A DNA stretch of 63,778 bases from a virus: the IMG/VR virus record IMGVR_UViG_3300036766_000471, positions 1 through 63,778 of that record, one strand, 5' to 3'. Under the pieces are notes generated by a model that was not told the origin of the DNA, ran no database searches, and saw only the letters and a program-made list of their open reading frames with translations. The position numbers and the translations under genes are program-made. The first letter of the stretch is position 1, and every line of letters begins with the position of its first letter. Of this stretch, positions 23,368-32,657 are shown piece after piece.

Positions 23368-24519
23368 TTAACGACGCAGAAACCCTTGGAACTGAATGTT
23401 GAAGGAAGCGGGCATCGTGCTGTTCGTCGTACCGTTGAGCTGGTGCACGATGAAGAAAGCAGCGACAGCAGCTGCTTGGAACTGAGAGAACAACAACGCC
23501 GGGCCACTGATGGTGGGATCGTTCAAAGCCGCCACGTCAGAAGCGTCCAGCTGAGAAGCGACCGAGCTTGCCGTGGCGATAGGGTAGAAGTCGGGGCCGA
23601 GCGCACCGGAAGCGGTCTGCGCCTGACAGGTGAATTTGCTGTTCGCGTCCAAGTCCCCGCCGATGACGTAGAAGCCGAGGTAGTCCTGTGCAGGTGGTGC
23701 CGCTTTTCGGCACACGACTTCGACACCGGGGGGCGCCACCAACTCCAGCAGGGAGGGTCCAAACGCGCCGGAAGGCACGTTGAACTGTGCAGAGACGTGC
23801 ATCAAGTTGTACGGGGCGAGCAAGCGCCGCGTGTCTCGAATCTCACCTCTGGTGAGGCTGGTGGTCGCCGGAGAGAGGCGCACCTCGGCGATTTTCATGT
23901 AGCCCGCTGTCACAGCCGGAGCGACAGGCGATGCTGCTTCTGCTCCGCGCTTGTACCCGACCGCGCCCGTGCTGAGCGCTGGGGTGAGCACGTTGCTCTG
24001 GCTCCCGTCGAGCGTGAACGCGAGGGACTTGTTCACGCTGTTGGAGACGAAAAGGCCCGAGATGGTGTCAAGCACGTCGCGGCTGAGGGGGTTCCCCACC
24101 ACCCGGTTCATGCGCACCTCGATGATGTCGATGCGCGGGTTGGTGACCGGCGCTGAGATGCCGGAGATGGTCATCTCGCTCAACAGCACGAGGGGCTTGT
24201 ACTCGGAGAGGTCATCCAGCCCACCGACACCGCCAATGGCGAAGTCGGTGTCAGCCGGAGGAAGGTCGAGGAAACCGATGCCGGGACGCAAACGCACCGA
24301 CATGCCGGGCACTGCCGAGGGAATGACCTGAAGCCCCGCCCCAACAACACCCGAAGCCACCAGCGCGCCGGGGTCAGTGTCAGAGACGCGCCCCGAGAAG
24401 AAGGTCATCAGCATGTCGCGCAAGGTGCGGTCAAGCTGCGCCTGCGCTTGGTTGATGTCGGACGACATCGGCCTTTCGCGAGCCGCAATGATGGTTCTGT
24501 CGAATGCTTTGTTTGCCAC
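23368..24519 (-). CDS. Baseplate/fibre-associated structural protein
   Basis: The 383-residue protein starts with a helical attachment-type N-terminus (KAFDRTIIAARERPMSSDINQAQAQL), followed by Gly/Ala/Pro-rich strands. The layout is that of phage appendage proteins that link the baseplate to fibres. The start is GTG at 24519 with a weak SD. The plus-strand HNH gene begins 38 bases beyond the start and may have separated it from its original promoter or upstream partner. Confidence 0.68.
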   Translation of the reverse strand: MANKAFDRTIIAARERPMSSDINQAQAQLDRTLRDMLMTFFSGRVSDTDPGALVASGVVGAGLQVIPSAVPGMSVRLRPGIGFLDLPPADTDFAIGGVGGLDDLSEYKPLVLLSEMTISGISAPVTNPRIDIIEVRMNRVVGNPLSRDVLDTISGLFVSNSVNKSLAFTLDGSQSNVLTPALSTGAVGYKRGAEAASPVAPAVTAGYMKIAEVRLSPATTSLTRGEIRDTRRLLAPYNLMHVSAQFNVPSGAFGPSLLELVAPPGVEVVCRKAAPPAQDYLGFYVIGGDLDANSKFTCQAQTASGALGPDFYPIATASSVASQLDASDVAALNDPTISGPALLFSQFQAAAVAAFFIVHQLNGTTNSTMPASFNIQFQGFLRR

Positions 24520-24557
24520 GGTTAGAACCTGCCTTTATCTGTGATATCAACCAATGG

Positions 24558-25133
24558 ATGAACCGAGAGGAAAGACGAGTCGCAGGGCTGTGCGGGCGTT
24601 GTGGGGGCCAACCTGTACCGGGGCGCACGCAGTGCGTTCGTTGCTTAGCCTACGCTGTAACGGCAACGCAAAAGCACCAAGAAAAAAGTCGCATGGCCGG
24701 GAAGTGCGGCTGCGGCAACCAACGAGATACCGACAGCAAACTCTGTCGAACCTGTCGTGGCACCCGCGAGCGCTCGTGGCAAAAAACCAAAAAATTCCGC
24801 TTGCAGCAAAAGCTGTGTGTTGGGTGTGGTGAGCACCCATCCCGCGCAGGAAAACGAACCTGCGCGGAATGCTCTCTGCGGCGAGTGCAGCACGGGCACA
24901 AAAAGTTGGGTGTTTCCCCAGAGGACTTTCAACGCCGCTTCGCTGAACAGCAAGGACTGTGCGCCATCTGCGAACTTCCGATGAAAGCCCCGTGTCAGGA
25001 CCACAACCACGAGACAAAGCAGATACGAGATCTACTCTGTCACCGCTGCAACCGCGTGCTTGGCCTCGGTAAGGAATCACCATTCCTGTTCCGTGCACTG
25101 GCAGCTTATGTGGAGCGCTGGTCTTCACGATGA
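24558..25133 (+). CDS. HNH endonuclease, endonuclease VII-like, Cys-rich N-terminus
   Basis: The 191-residue protein has five Cys-x-x-Cys-type knuckles in the first 105 residues (GLCGRC, CVRC, CGCG, CRTC, CVGC, CAEC), then the endonuclease VII core: CAIC (135-138), QDHNHET (147-153) and LLCHRCNRVLGL (159-170). It is a probable homing endonuclease, inserted head-on into the minus-strand fibre operon and ending 3 bases before the baseplate-J gene's stop. I chose the Met at 24558; an in-frame start at 24504 would overlap the neighbour. Its A+T content is visibly higher. Confidence 0.88.
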   Translation: MNREERRVAGLCGRCGGQPVPGRTQCVRCLAYAVTATQKHQEKSRMAGKCGCGNQRDTDSKLCRTCRGTRERSWQKTKKFRLQQKLCVGCGEHPSRAGKRTCAECSLRRVQHGHKKLGVSPEDFQRRFAEQQGLCAICELPMKAPCQDHNHETKQIRDLLCHRCNRVLGLGKESPFLFRALAAYVERWSSR

Positions 25134-25136
25134 CTT

Positions 25137-26525
25137 TCACTGACCCTCAAGCTCCACAACCGCAGCGGTGCCAGCAGCTTTGATGTTCTGGAGCGTGTCA
25201 TACAGCGTTTTCATCACCGTGGCGCGAGCCACGTCGTACCCGTCCCAACAGCCGAGCAGGTACCCGAAGCTCTCGGTCGTGAAGTTTTGCGACCACGTGG
25301 GGACAATGGAAGTGAGCCGCCACACCGTTCCGTCATCCAACTGCACCGCGTACTTCCCGATGTCCGCGGTGATCACGGAAGCAGTCGTGCGTGCCAGCGC
25401 GTTCGCGTAAGGCCCCAGCTCATACACCAGCTCCGCGTCCCACGCTCCCACTGCTCGGCTTCCGTAGGGGTTGGAGAGCTGCGTGGCGTTGACCGCGGTG
25501 TCGTCGTAGGCCACCCCGTAGTCGGTCAACGGGCCAAACGCGGGCACCACGACGATGAACGCCCCACGCATCTCGCTCTCGTCGAGCCAGCGTGCGCGGA
25601 AAGGGGAGGGGCTCCGCGGGTCGTCGTAGCAGAGCAAGTCCGGGTCGTAGGGGCTGCCCGGAATCGAATCCGCAGGCCCGTCCCAGCAGGTGACGTAGCC
25701 CAGCTCAAACGTCTCGATGAAGTCGTAGGAGAGGTTGTACGGCAACAGGAGCTGCTGAAGCGCACGGTCCACTGCATTCGGGCTGATGTTGTCCGGCAGC
25801 GCCCGCACCCGCCCGCGGTAGGTGTCGTCCGTCTCGCTGACGCCGCGAAAAATCAGGCGGTCGATGCCGTGCTGGTCAAGCGCCGGGTCCACGCCGCCCG
25901 TGGTCGCGATGGGGTGCCGCACCCGGAAGGTCACGTCGCCCACCGGAGGGTCCTCTACCAGCGTGACGATGGTGTCGATTTCCCCTTCGAGGCTCGTGCC
26001 GTCTGCGGTCACCACGATGCCCGGCTCGTTGTAGTTGTACCCCTGAAGCAGTGCTTCAACTGGCACCGTGAAGGGACCTAAATCGCTCGGGGCAAAAACA
26101 GCGTTCGCCGTGGTGACGTAGCGCCGTCCACCCTTGCTCGATTTCACCACCGTGCCCGCGAGGATGGTGACCGGGATGCCTTCCGCGTTCGGTGTCGGGC
26201 GGTAGAACTCGATCGAGCCTGTGGCCTTGGCTCCCCCGGTGGAAGAGAGGATGAACGCGCCGCAGGCGTACCGCGCCACCGCTTGCGACAGGCGCGCACC
26301 CATCGCCGCGGCGGCCTGAAGCACCTCGTAGCCGGGCCCTGTTTCCTTCAGCGGAGCAAGGTAGTGCTGCGGCAGGAGGCGCTCGAACAAATCGAGCAGG
26401 TCCTGCTGGGTGAACGCTTCGATAGAGCAAGGAAGGAACGGTGCCGCTGTGCTCGTGCTCTCAGGCTGTGCACCGCCGCGCGCAGGCAGCGGGGAAATCA
26501 GAGTCCATGCGAGCGGGAGAGGCAT
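25137..26525 (-). CDS. Baseplate J-like wedge protein (copy 1)
   Basis: The 462-residue protein has the fold pattern of the P2 gpJ/T4 gp6-like baseplate family: SIEFYRPTPNAEGIPVTILAGTVV (split: a strand pair before an 'IP-x-G-T' turn near 105-125), ITxxG positions and the 'DRLIFRGVSETDDTYRGRV' segment (near 215). Wedge proteins form the ring that holds the baseplate and triggers contraction. It is more divergent than the copy at 31431 and has an extended C-terminus that may be specific to this phage. Confidence 0.78.
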   Translation of the reverse strand: MPLPLAWTLISPLPARGGAQPESTSTAAPFLPCSIEAFTQQDLLDLFERLLPQHYLAPLKETGPGYEVLQAAAAMGARLSQAVARYACGAFILSSTGGAKATGSIEFYRPTPNAEGIPVTILAGTVVKSSKGGRRYVTTANAVFAPSDLGPFTVPVEALLQGYNYNEPGIVVTADGTSLEGEIDTIVTLVEDPPVGDVTFRVRHPIATTGGVDPALDQHGIDRLIFRGVSETDDTYRGRVRALPDNISPNAVDRALQQLLLPYNLSYDFIETFELGYVTCWDGPADSIPGSPYDPDLLCYDDPRSPSPFRARWLDESEMRGAFIVVVPAFGPLTDYGVAYDDTAVNATQLSNPYGSRAVGAWDAELVYELGPYANALARTTASVITADIGKYAVQLDDGTVWRLTSIVPTWSQNFTTESFGYLLGCWDGYDVARATVMKTLYDTLQNIKAAGTAAVVELEGQ

Positions 26526-26528
26526 CGG

Positions 26529-27401
26529 TCATTCCACCAAGGTCCAACCGTAGATGACCCCGGTGATGAGATTCACCCCACCACCCACGTCGAAGGCCAT
26601 CGGGATGACACGGGGGCTGGAGGGCCACCCCTCGTCTCGGAGCAAGGTGTAGCGGAAGCCGTTGGTGATGGGAACCCGCGAGCAGAAAGTGTTGGCGTAC
26701 CGAGGCCCGCGCGAATCCCCGTCGTGCGCCATCTCGTAGATGTTCAGGTTGGGGTAGCTCACCAACACGAGTACACGCTCCAGATTTGCAAGCGCGTCCG
26801 TCACGTCGAAGCTGATGGTGTCTGTTTTTCTGACCGCGGCGGCCAAAGCAGGTGAGAAATTTCCAACAGCTGGGTCCCCCGCGGGGGAGCTTCCGATGCC
26901 CGCTTCCATCGCCCCAGTGTAATCCGAGGGAAGCGAATCGCCCGGCGCGACGATGCGCGCAGCGGTCCCCGCTGCGATGTCACCTACCGTGGCCGTTGCC
27001 TTCCACAACGCGCGAGGCGTCGGCGACAGCGGAAGCACCTGCGAGAACGAAGGTGGAGTACGGGGCCCACCCGAGTCTGAATAGAGCCCGAAGCTGGGGG
27101 TCCCCGCGCCGCTGTAGAGGCTGCCGTCCATGTTGAGCAACAGGACCACCAGCAAGCCGTTGGTGGCTGCGGTGCGCACTTGGTGGCGCGGGTACGCGGT
27201 AGCCCCGCCATTCACGAGCAGAATCGCGCCAGCGGCCACGTCCACATCTGGCACCATCACCCCGTAGGCCCCACCACCGATTTCCACCACTGGCAATGGA
27301 GCGACTACTGCTCCCCCCACCACATACGTCAACCCCGGCGTCAGTCCCGTGAGGGGGACGTTCGAGGCGTCGTAAAAATGGAAGGAGCGGAAGACGGACA
27401 C
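26529..27401 (-). CDS. Virion protein with C-terminal domain shared with 31099-31419
   Basis: The 290-residue protein has a strand-rich N-terminal two thirds and a C-terminal module 'ITNGFRYTLLRDEGWPSSPR' (about 247-266) that matches 'ITNGFHYSVLRVGGWPASPR' in the separate 106-residue protein at 31099. It lies next to the first baseplate-J gene, as the 31099 protein lies next to the second. The shared module may be an adaptor between baseplate wedge and fibre. Confidence 0.7.
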   Translation of the reverse strand: MSVFRSFHFYDASNVPLTGLTPGLTYVVGGAVVAPLPVVEIGGGAYGVMVPDVDVAAGAILLVNGGATAYPRHQVRTAATNGLLVVLLLNMDGSLYSGAGTPSFGLYSDSGGPRTPPSFSQVLPLSPTPRALWKATATVGDIAAGTAARIVAPGDSLPSDYTGAMEAGIGSSPAGDPAVGNFSPALAAAVRKTDTISFDVTDALANLERVLVLVSYPNLNIYEMAHDGDSRGPRYANTFCSRVPITNGFRYTLLRDEGWPSSPRVIPMAFDVGGGVNLITGVIYGWTLVE

Positions 27402-27404
27402 AGG

Positions 27405-27767
27405 TCACTTCTTCTTGGCTTCGTCGGACTTGGCCGGGTCCTCGGCCTTCGGGACGCGGGTGATGATGCAGGTTTCGAGGTTCACCCCGTCCTTGTCGTC
27501 CAGCCCGTACTTCGCCTTCACCTGCTGGGTGAACTGCGCCCGCTTCTTCGCGGACTCCTGCAACGCCCGCTGAAGCTCGTTGATGCGGAGTGAGTTCAGC
27601 TCAATCTGCGCCTCCATCCGAGCGCACTGCTCCGCGAAGAAGTGCATCTCGCGCGCTTCCTCTTTGGTGATTTTCTCCTGTGGCCCGGCGTCGCCCTTGT
27701 CCTTGATGACACTCTCGGGCTTCTTCCGCTCCATCTTCATCACCTTCGCCATCGCTTCCTTCGCCAT
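27405..27767 (-). CDS. Coiled-coil protein, similar in design to 20704-20997
   Basis: The 120-residue protein is basic at the N-terminus, then a helix (about 34-85) with heptads, then 'KYGLDDKDGVNLETC'. The extended SD (AGGAGGCTGAA) precedes the ATG. The layout matches the 97-residue coiled-coil gene in the same region. Role unknown, possibly assembly of adjacent fibres. Confidence 0.65.
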   Translation of the reverse strand: MAKEAMAKVMKMERKKPESVIKDKGDAGPQEKITKEEAREMHFFAEQCARMEAQIELNSLRINELQRALQESAKKRAQFTQQVKAKYGLDDKDGVNLETCIITRVPKAEDPAKSDEAKKK

Positions 27768-27797
27768 GTTCAGCCTCCTGTTGTGCTGCTGATTGAA

Positions 27798-28013
27798 TTA
27801 CGGGCGCCCACCACCTTGTCCCTGACCACCATCTTGCCCTTGTACCCGACCCGAGTGCTCGTTGGCAGCCGCCGCAGCCGCGAGAGCCTTGGTGTTCTCA
27901 CTCTCGCGGTGGGCCTTTCGGGCAGCCGGGTTGATAGGGCGCGTAGCAGGCGCGTCATTGACGAAGTTTCTCTCGTTGTGCTTGCCAGTGTCTCGATCGC
28001 TGCCCCTGCTCAT
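27798..28013 (-). CDS. Short hydrophilic protein, low complexity
   Basis: The 71-residue Arg/Asn/Ala-rich protein ends in a Gly/Gln tail. No fold or motif was recognised. It lies between the coiled-coil gene and the large fibre gene and may be a small unstructured linker. Low-complexity composition keeps confidence moderate. Confidence 0.5.
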   Translation of the reverse strand: MSRGSDRDTGKHNERNFVNDAPATRPINPAARKAHRESENTKALAAAAAANEHSGRVQGQDGGQGQGGGRP

Positions 28014-28021
28014 ACGTCACC

Positions 28022-31000
28022 TCACCTTGAGTACCACTGCGTTGAGGTCTGCCCGTCAAACTCTTTGCTCGTGCCCGCGCCAAGCGCGAAGGCGTTGTTT
28101 GTGCCCAGTGCGTCGATGGCACCGCCCGTCACCGGGTACACGTTGCAGGAGTTTGCGCCCCGGTTGTGAACCACGATGCGCTTGCCCAGCACGGCGGTCG
28201 GCAGCTTCACCGAGTCCGCTGCCGTCGCAACGGTGATGACGAAGTTCACCTCGGCGGTGAGCGCCGTGGCGCTTGCCTGCCCACCGCCAGCGAATGCGGT
28301 GAGGCTCGTGACCGCGTTGTAGACCACCACACCGTCGCCGCCGACGTACCACTGCTTCGTCCCACCCTTGTCGTAGGCGAACGGGTAGTTGTTGGTCGCC
28401 CCGGTCATCGGGTCGGCATAGAACCCGTACTGGTCGGTGAGCGTCCCGCCTTGATTGAAGAAGTTGTAGGCGTAAAAGTGGGTAGCGTCTCCGATGGTTC
28501 CAGTCCGCCCAACCTCAGTCTCCATGTATGAGACGTAGCCCCATGCGTGGGTGATGTTGCCTGAGCCTTTGATGGCGATATCACCTTCAAAAGAGTTCAC
28601 CCTGTTCACTGCACTCGATGAGTCGAAGCTCGTCTCCGCGTAGTAGACCCCGGCGAAGTTGTTGGAGACGACACTTCCGTCGATGGCAAAGCGCCCCGAG
28701 TAAACGTTCGGTGTGGTGGAAGAGTTGTGAAGGTAGCCGATGTACTGCGCGTCAAGCGCGTAGGCCCAGACACCGCCACCATCGTAAGCCCCTGCGACGG
28801 TGAAGCCATCTTTGTCCACGCTGAACTGGCCTGTGTCGTAGTAGATGGCAAAGTTTTTCGTGGTCCCCTTGTCCACCCGAGCGAGCTTGATGCCGTATTG
28901 GTTGACGATAGTGGGCACCGCGTTCCACTCGTACTGCGTCTTGAAGGCAATGACGTTCGTGTACGTAGGTGCGGCAGTGTCCGAGTAAAAGTCGGCAGTG
29001 ATCGAGACAGCCTCGGCAACCGTGCCGCCCGTCTTGGCATTGTAGATCGAACCAAAAATGGCGCTCGCACCAGATGTGAGGCTCAACGAACCAAACAGCT
29101 CTACGTCAAAGTACACGTCACTCACGTGGTTGATGCCGGTTAGGGTGTCGTGAGCAGTACCCGCGTAGATTGCTTCTCCCAAGTAATCGGGAATGTCCGG
29201 GCGGAACTGGTCTTGTACCCAGCTTGTCTGTTTCGCCTTGCCACTCACCTGCCAGCTTGAAGTGCTGCCGTCGCTGGGACCGCTCGCCCAGATGGAGTAG
29301 TTCTGTCCCGTCGCCAGCACAACCGGGTTGATGTAGACGCCGAACTGGTTGGTGATGACCGACGTGCCCGAAGGTCGAGCCCACGCGAGGTTCAACCCAA
29401 AAACGTTTCCGACAGGTCCGTTCGAGGTGAAGCTGGTGCTGATGTTCAGTGCAGCGACCGTTGCGACAGTTCCAGCGGTGTGCGCCACGGAGAGATCAGC
29501 GTTGTAGCCGTAGAGGCCGCCTGAGAGTCCCAGCGTGCCAGTAACGCTGGCTGCTGTGTACGTTCCGAAGGCATGCGTGACGGAAGCATTCGCGCCCGTG
29601 GAAACGTTTGACTCGAACGCGGTGACCATCGTGCCGCCACCGAAGTCAGCGGTGAGCCCGTCCGTATTGGTAACGCGCGTGCGCCCGACACCGTAGACCT
29701 TGAAAGTCGAGCTGGCCCCTGCGTAGTAGAAGGGGAAGTTGGTCGTCCCTGAATTGAAGGGGGCCGCGTAGAACCCCGCGTTGAGCGTTCCTCCGCTCTG
29801 AGCTTGTGAGTAGAAGCTGGCGTTGGTGGTGATGCCAGCACCCGCAGTGTGCGAGGTGGCGTAATAGCTCGCTGCCGTTCCAATAGCCCCTGCGCCGAAG
29901 CTGCCGATCGTGCTGGTGTAGTACCCAGCCACGAGGGTCGCGCCACCTGCACCTGAAGTTCTGGGAGCAGAGGCAAAACCAAAGACGTTCGTTGCTGAGC
30001 TGCCACCAGAATGAATGACATTGAGATCGAACCCGCGACGGTTACCCGCCAGAGTCGAGGTGTGGCTGAAAGTCGCCCCAGTGGCGAGGTTGTTGAAGAC
30101 CACGAACGAGCCGGTCGTCGCTGTGACTTGGAATAGTGCAGCGGGGGCCGCGCCAATTCCAACCTGCCCGGTGTCGTCCACGATAATCGGGCCACCTGAC
30201 GCTCCGAGGACGTGAAGAGGCCCGCTCGGAGAGATGGTCCCAATGCCGACTTGGTTGGTCGAGGTGAGAACAAAGGGGCGCGTACCGGGGCTGCTCGTGT
30301 AGAAGCCGTTGCTCCCGGTCGGTGAAGTGCCCTCGCTGAAAATCTGGTACGTGGTGGTTGCACTGCCGTTGTTGTTCTGGAGGTAGAGCCCATACCCACG
30401 TGTGATGGTTCCGCCGCCCTTGTAAACCCCACGACTGTGCAGCGCTGCCGCGTTGCTAACGGTCATGCCGGTGTCGGTGCGAACAAAGCTCTCCACACCT
30501 GACAACCCGAAGACGGTGGTTGACCCGTAGGCTTCACCCCAGCCCAGCAGCGCAAACAAGTGGCCAGTTGTCGAAACCGACGATTCGTAGGTGAGCGTTG
30601 CTCCGATGGTGTTCAGCTCAGCATTCGACGTGTCGAAGGAGCCGTCGTACTTCAACCACACGTCGAGCCCCTCAGCGTTCGTGGTGGCGGGCTGATTGTG
30701 CGCGTTGATTGCAACAAAAGTGCTGACATCGAGGGCGTCGATCGTCGCGCCTACCTGCAACGTCGAGACGGCAGGGGTGGTGGCGAAACCAACCGCCATC
30801 TTGTCGATGAACGCCTTAGAGCCCGCGATAGGCTGCGCGAGCGTCGTGAGCACTCCACCAAAAGAAGCGTTCGCCGGTTGCAGATTGAGCAGTTGCCCGA
30901 CCAGCGTTGCACCACTCGCGTTGGGCACTGCGCCGATGGCGGCGAGCGTGAGGTCACCCGTGTTCGTGCCGCTGAGGTTGAAGGCAAAGATGGAACCGGG

Positions 31001-31099
31001 GAAGGTCTTGTCTCCCGCACCCATCACCTGATTGACGAGGCTCACCGCTCCGCGCTGCGTTGCGGAAACGTCCTGAATCGGCGGAGGGTTGAGCTGCAT
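28022..31099 (-). CDS. Large tail fibre protein
   Basis: The 1025-residue protein begins MQLNPPPIQDVS, a typical phage fibre start, followed by 'LSGTNTGDLTLAAIGAVPNA' and 'LNLQPANASFGGVLTT' (about 40-90), repeats common to phage fibre shafts. The long Gly/Ser/Thr-rich beta shaft has repeated 'FGLSGVES', 'YGLYLQNN' and 'YGFYADP' units, and a C-terminal 'GANSCNVYPVTGGAIDALGT' domain is seen at the ends of many fibres. It probably contacts the host. The start at 31099 overlaps the upstream stop as TGATG. Confidence 0.82.
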   Translation of the reverse strand: MQLNPPPIQDVSATQRGAVSLVNQVMGAGDKTFPGSIFAFNLSGTNTGDLTLAAIGAVPNASGATLVGQLLNLQPANASFGGVLTTLAQPIAGSKAFIDKMAVGFATTPAVSTLQVGATIDALDVSTFVAINAHNQPATTNAEGLDVWLKYDGSFDTSNAELNTIGATLTYESSVSTTGHLFALLGWGEAYGSTTVFGLSGVESFVRTDTGMTVSNAAALHSRGVYKGGGTITRGYGLYLQNNNGSATTTYQIFSEGTSPTGSNGFYTSSPGTRPFVLTSTNQVGIGTISPSGPLHVLGASGGPIIVDDTGQVGIGAAPAALFQVTATTGSFVVFNNLATGATFSHTSTLAGNRRGFDLNVIHSGGSSATNVFGFASAPRTSGAGGATLVAGYYTSTIGSFGAGAIGTAASYYATSHTAGAGITTNASFYSQAQSGGTLNAGFYAAPFNSGTTNFPFYYAGASSTFKVYGVGRTRVTNTDGLTADFGGGTMVTAFESNVSTGANASVTHAFGTYTAASVTGTLGLSGGLYGYNADLSVAHTAGTVATVAALNISTSFTSNGPVGNVFGLNLAWARPSGTSVITNQFGVYINPVVLATGQNYSIWASGPSDGSTSSWQVSGKAKQTSWVQDQFRPDIPDYLGEAIYAGTAHDTLTGINHVSDVYFDVELFGSLSLTSGASAIFGSIYNAKTGGTVAEAVSITADFYSDTAAPTYTNVIAFKTQYEWNAVPTIVNQYGIKLARVDKGTTKNFAIYYDTGQFSVDKDGFTVAGAYDGGGVWAYALDAQYIGYLHNSSTTPNVYSGRFAIDGSVVSNNFAGVYYAETSFDSSSAVNRVNSFEGDIAIKGSGNITHAWGYVSYMETEVGRTGTIGDATHFYAYNFFNQGGTLTDQYGFYADPMTGATNNYPFAYDKGGTKQWYVGGDGVVVYNAVTSLTAFAGGGQASATALTAEVNFVITVATAADSVKLPTAVLGKRIVVHNRGANSCNVYPVTGGAIDALGTNNAFALGAGTSKEFDGQTSTQWYSR

Positions 31100-31419
31100 C
31101 AGACGTTCTCCTGACCTGTTACGTCGATCGCATAGGGGATGATGCGCGGGCTGGCAGGCCAACCCCCGACACGCAGCACACTGTAGTGGAACCCGTTGGT
31201 GATTACCGTCCGAGCATTCCCGAAGCCGCTGTAATTCTGGCTGAAGCTCGTGCCGTCGTGAATCACTTCGCGAATGCCCAAGAAGGCGAAGTCCGCGATG
31301 AGCATGATGAGCCGAAAGGCGTCGCCGTCCGGGTCGGTCACATCAAGCTGAAGCACCTGCGTCGCAGCGATAGCCGTGCCCGGAGCTGGCGACACGTTGC
31401 TGACGACCGGCGCGGCCAT
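31099..31419 (-). CDS. Small domain protein shared with the C-terminus of 26529-27401
   Basis: The 106-residue protein starts with an Ig-like 'SPAPGTAIAATQVLQLDVTDPDGD' (strand, turn, strand), then the module 'ITNGFHYSVLRVGGWPASPR' and 'IPYAIDV'. It is a stand-alone version of the domain at the end of the 290-residue protein. It is coupled to the large fibre gene, suggesting a role in its attachment or assembly. Confidence 0.7.
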   Translation of the reverse strand: MAAPVVSNVSPAPGTAIAATQVLQLDVTDPDGDAFRLIMLIADFAFLGIREVIHDGTSFSQNYSGFGNARTVITNGFHYSVLRVGGWPASPRIIPYAIDVTGQENV

Positions 31420-31430
31420 GGGTCAGTCCC

Positions 31431-32648
31431 TCAGTTTGAAGCAAGGGTGAATGCGTCGGGATTGTTCCCGGTGGTGATGATGGGCTGGTCCGTCTGCGCG
31501 GAGACGGCGGTCACAAGCGCGAGGCTGGTGCGCAGTGCCTGAAGCGGCTTCGCGGTGACGTTGCCAGCGGGGCTCACGATGCTGTTCCCGGTCGGCGCGA
31601 GGCCGCTCACGTTGCCCAGAATGGTGAGGGCGTCCTTGATGACGATGGGCGCGCCCGCCACCAGCGAGTTGACGTAGGTCACCATCGACGCCCGCGCTGC
31701 AAGGGCTGCGGTGTTCACGTCCGTGCCCGCGATGAAGGAGAGCCCAAGTTGGAAGCTCTGAAGCACCACGTTGGCCACGATGACCTGCACGAAGGTACCC
31801 GCAGGACGGACCTCGGCGAGGGCGTTGAACACGGTGGTGGCCAGCAGCTGGCTCTGCACCTCGTACCGGGCTGGAATGGTGTCGTAGTTGACGAACTGCT
31901 CGGTGAAGGCGTCGGTCACCACTAGCTGCACGAGACGCGCGGGCCTGCCCAGTGAGTCAATGACCTCGAACGCCTTGGCGGTGGTGACACCTTCGACACC
32001 CAGAGCTGCCTCTTCCAGCGCCCCCAACGTGCCCCTGCGCACCGTGGTGAAGAAGCGGCGGGCCCGGTCCCTCAAGGAAGCATCGTTCTCTGCGTCACCT
32101 GCGCCAGCCGTGGCGAAGGGGTTGGAGACGGTCAGGTCTGTCGGCTGGCTGGTGATGGAGGTGGTGATGCTGGTGATGGCCAGCGCCTTCACGTTCTGGC
32201 TGGACCCCGCCAGCGAGCTGCGCACACCGCATGCCAAGGGGCCCATCGAGCCCGCGAGGAAGACCACCGAGTCGGAGGTGATGAACTCCACGCCGTCCGG
32301 GGTGCTCAGTCGCACACCGATGGGGATGGTGAAGGTGGTGGGAGCCCCCACGAGGGTGCGGAACTGTACCGTGCCCTGACTGGAGGCGGCAGGCTTCCTC
32401 ACGAGGCCGTAGCGGTCGAACACGAGACGATCGAGCGCTGCCCCTACCGCCGAGTCGATGAACGTCCCCGCTTCAACCTGAGCCAGCTGGCCGGTCACTT
32501 GGTCGGCCACCGCGGCGATGCTGGCCACGAGGATGTTGGCGTCCATGCCCTCCCGTTCCACCGCTTCCCGGCTCACCTTCGCGTTGCGCAGCAACGTCTC
32601 GTCGCGGGCGGTGCGGAAGAAGTCATTGAATGTAGGGAAATCAGCCAT
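31431..32648 (-). CDS. Baseplate J-like wedge protein (copy 2)
   Basis: The 405-residue protein is a clear baseplate J/gp47 family member. The N-terminal helix region (NDFFRTARDETL) leads to LDRLVFDRYGLVRK (about 72-85), 'FTIPIGVRLSTPDGVEF' (near 105), then SLRDRARRFFTTVRRGTLGALEEAALGVEGV (split: residues near 190-220) and a C-terminal 'VLQSFQLGLSF' strand region. These proteins form baseplate wedges around the tail tube. It is coupled with the gp25-like gene upstream and the 106-residue adaptor downstream. Confidence 0.88.
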   Translation of the reverse strand: MADFPTFNDFFRTARDETLLRNAKVSREAVEREGMDANILVASIAAVADQVTGQLAQVEAGTFIDSAVGAALDRLVFDRYGLVRKPAASSQGTVQFRTLVGAPTTFTIPIGVRLSTPDGVEFITSDSVVFLAGSMGPLACGVRSSLAGSSQNVKALAITSITTSITSQPTDLTVSNPFATAGAGDAENDASLRDRARRFFTTVRRGTLGALEEAALGVEGVTTAKAFEVIDSLGRPARLVQLVVTDAFTEQFVNYDTIPARYEVQSQLLATTVFNALAEVRPAGTFVQVIVANVVLQSFQLGLSFIAGTDVNTAALAARASMVTYVNSLVAGAPIVIKDALTILGNVSGLAPTGNSIVSPAGNVTAKPLQALRTSLALVTAVSAQTDQPIITTGNNPDAFTLASN

Positions 32649-32657
32649 TTGCGCACC

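Noticed and set aside
24520-24557. Duplication of a neighbour's coding end around the HNH gene at 24558
   Set aside because: Looked for a repeat like that at 13842; none is visible at either end of this HNH gene.
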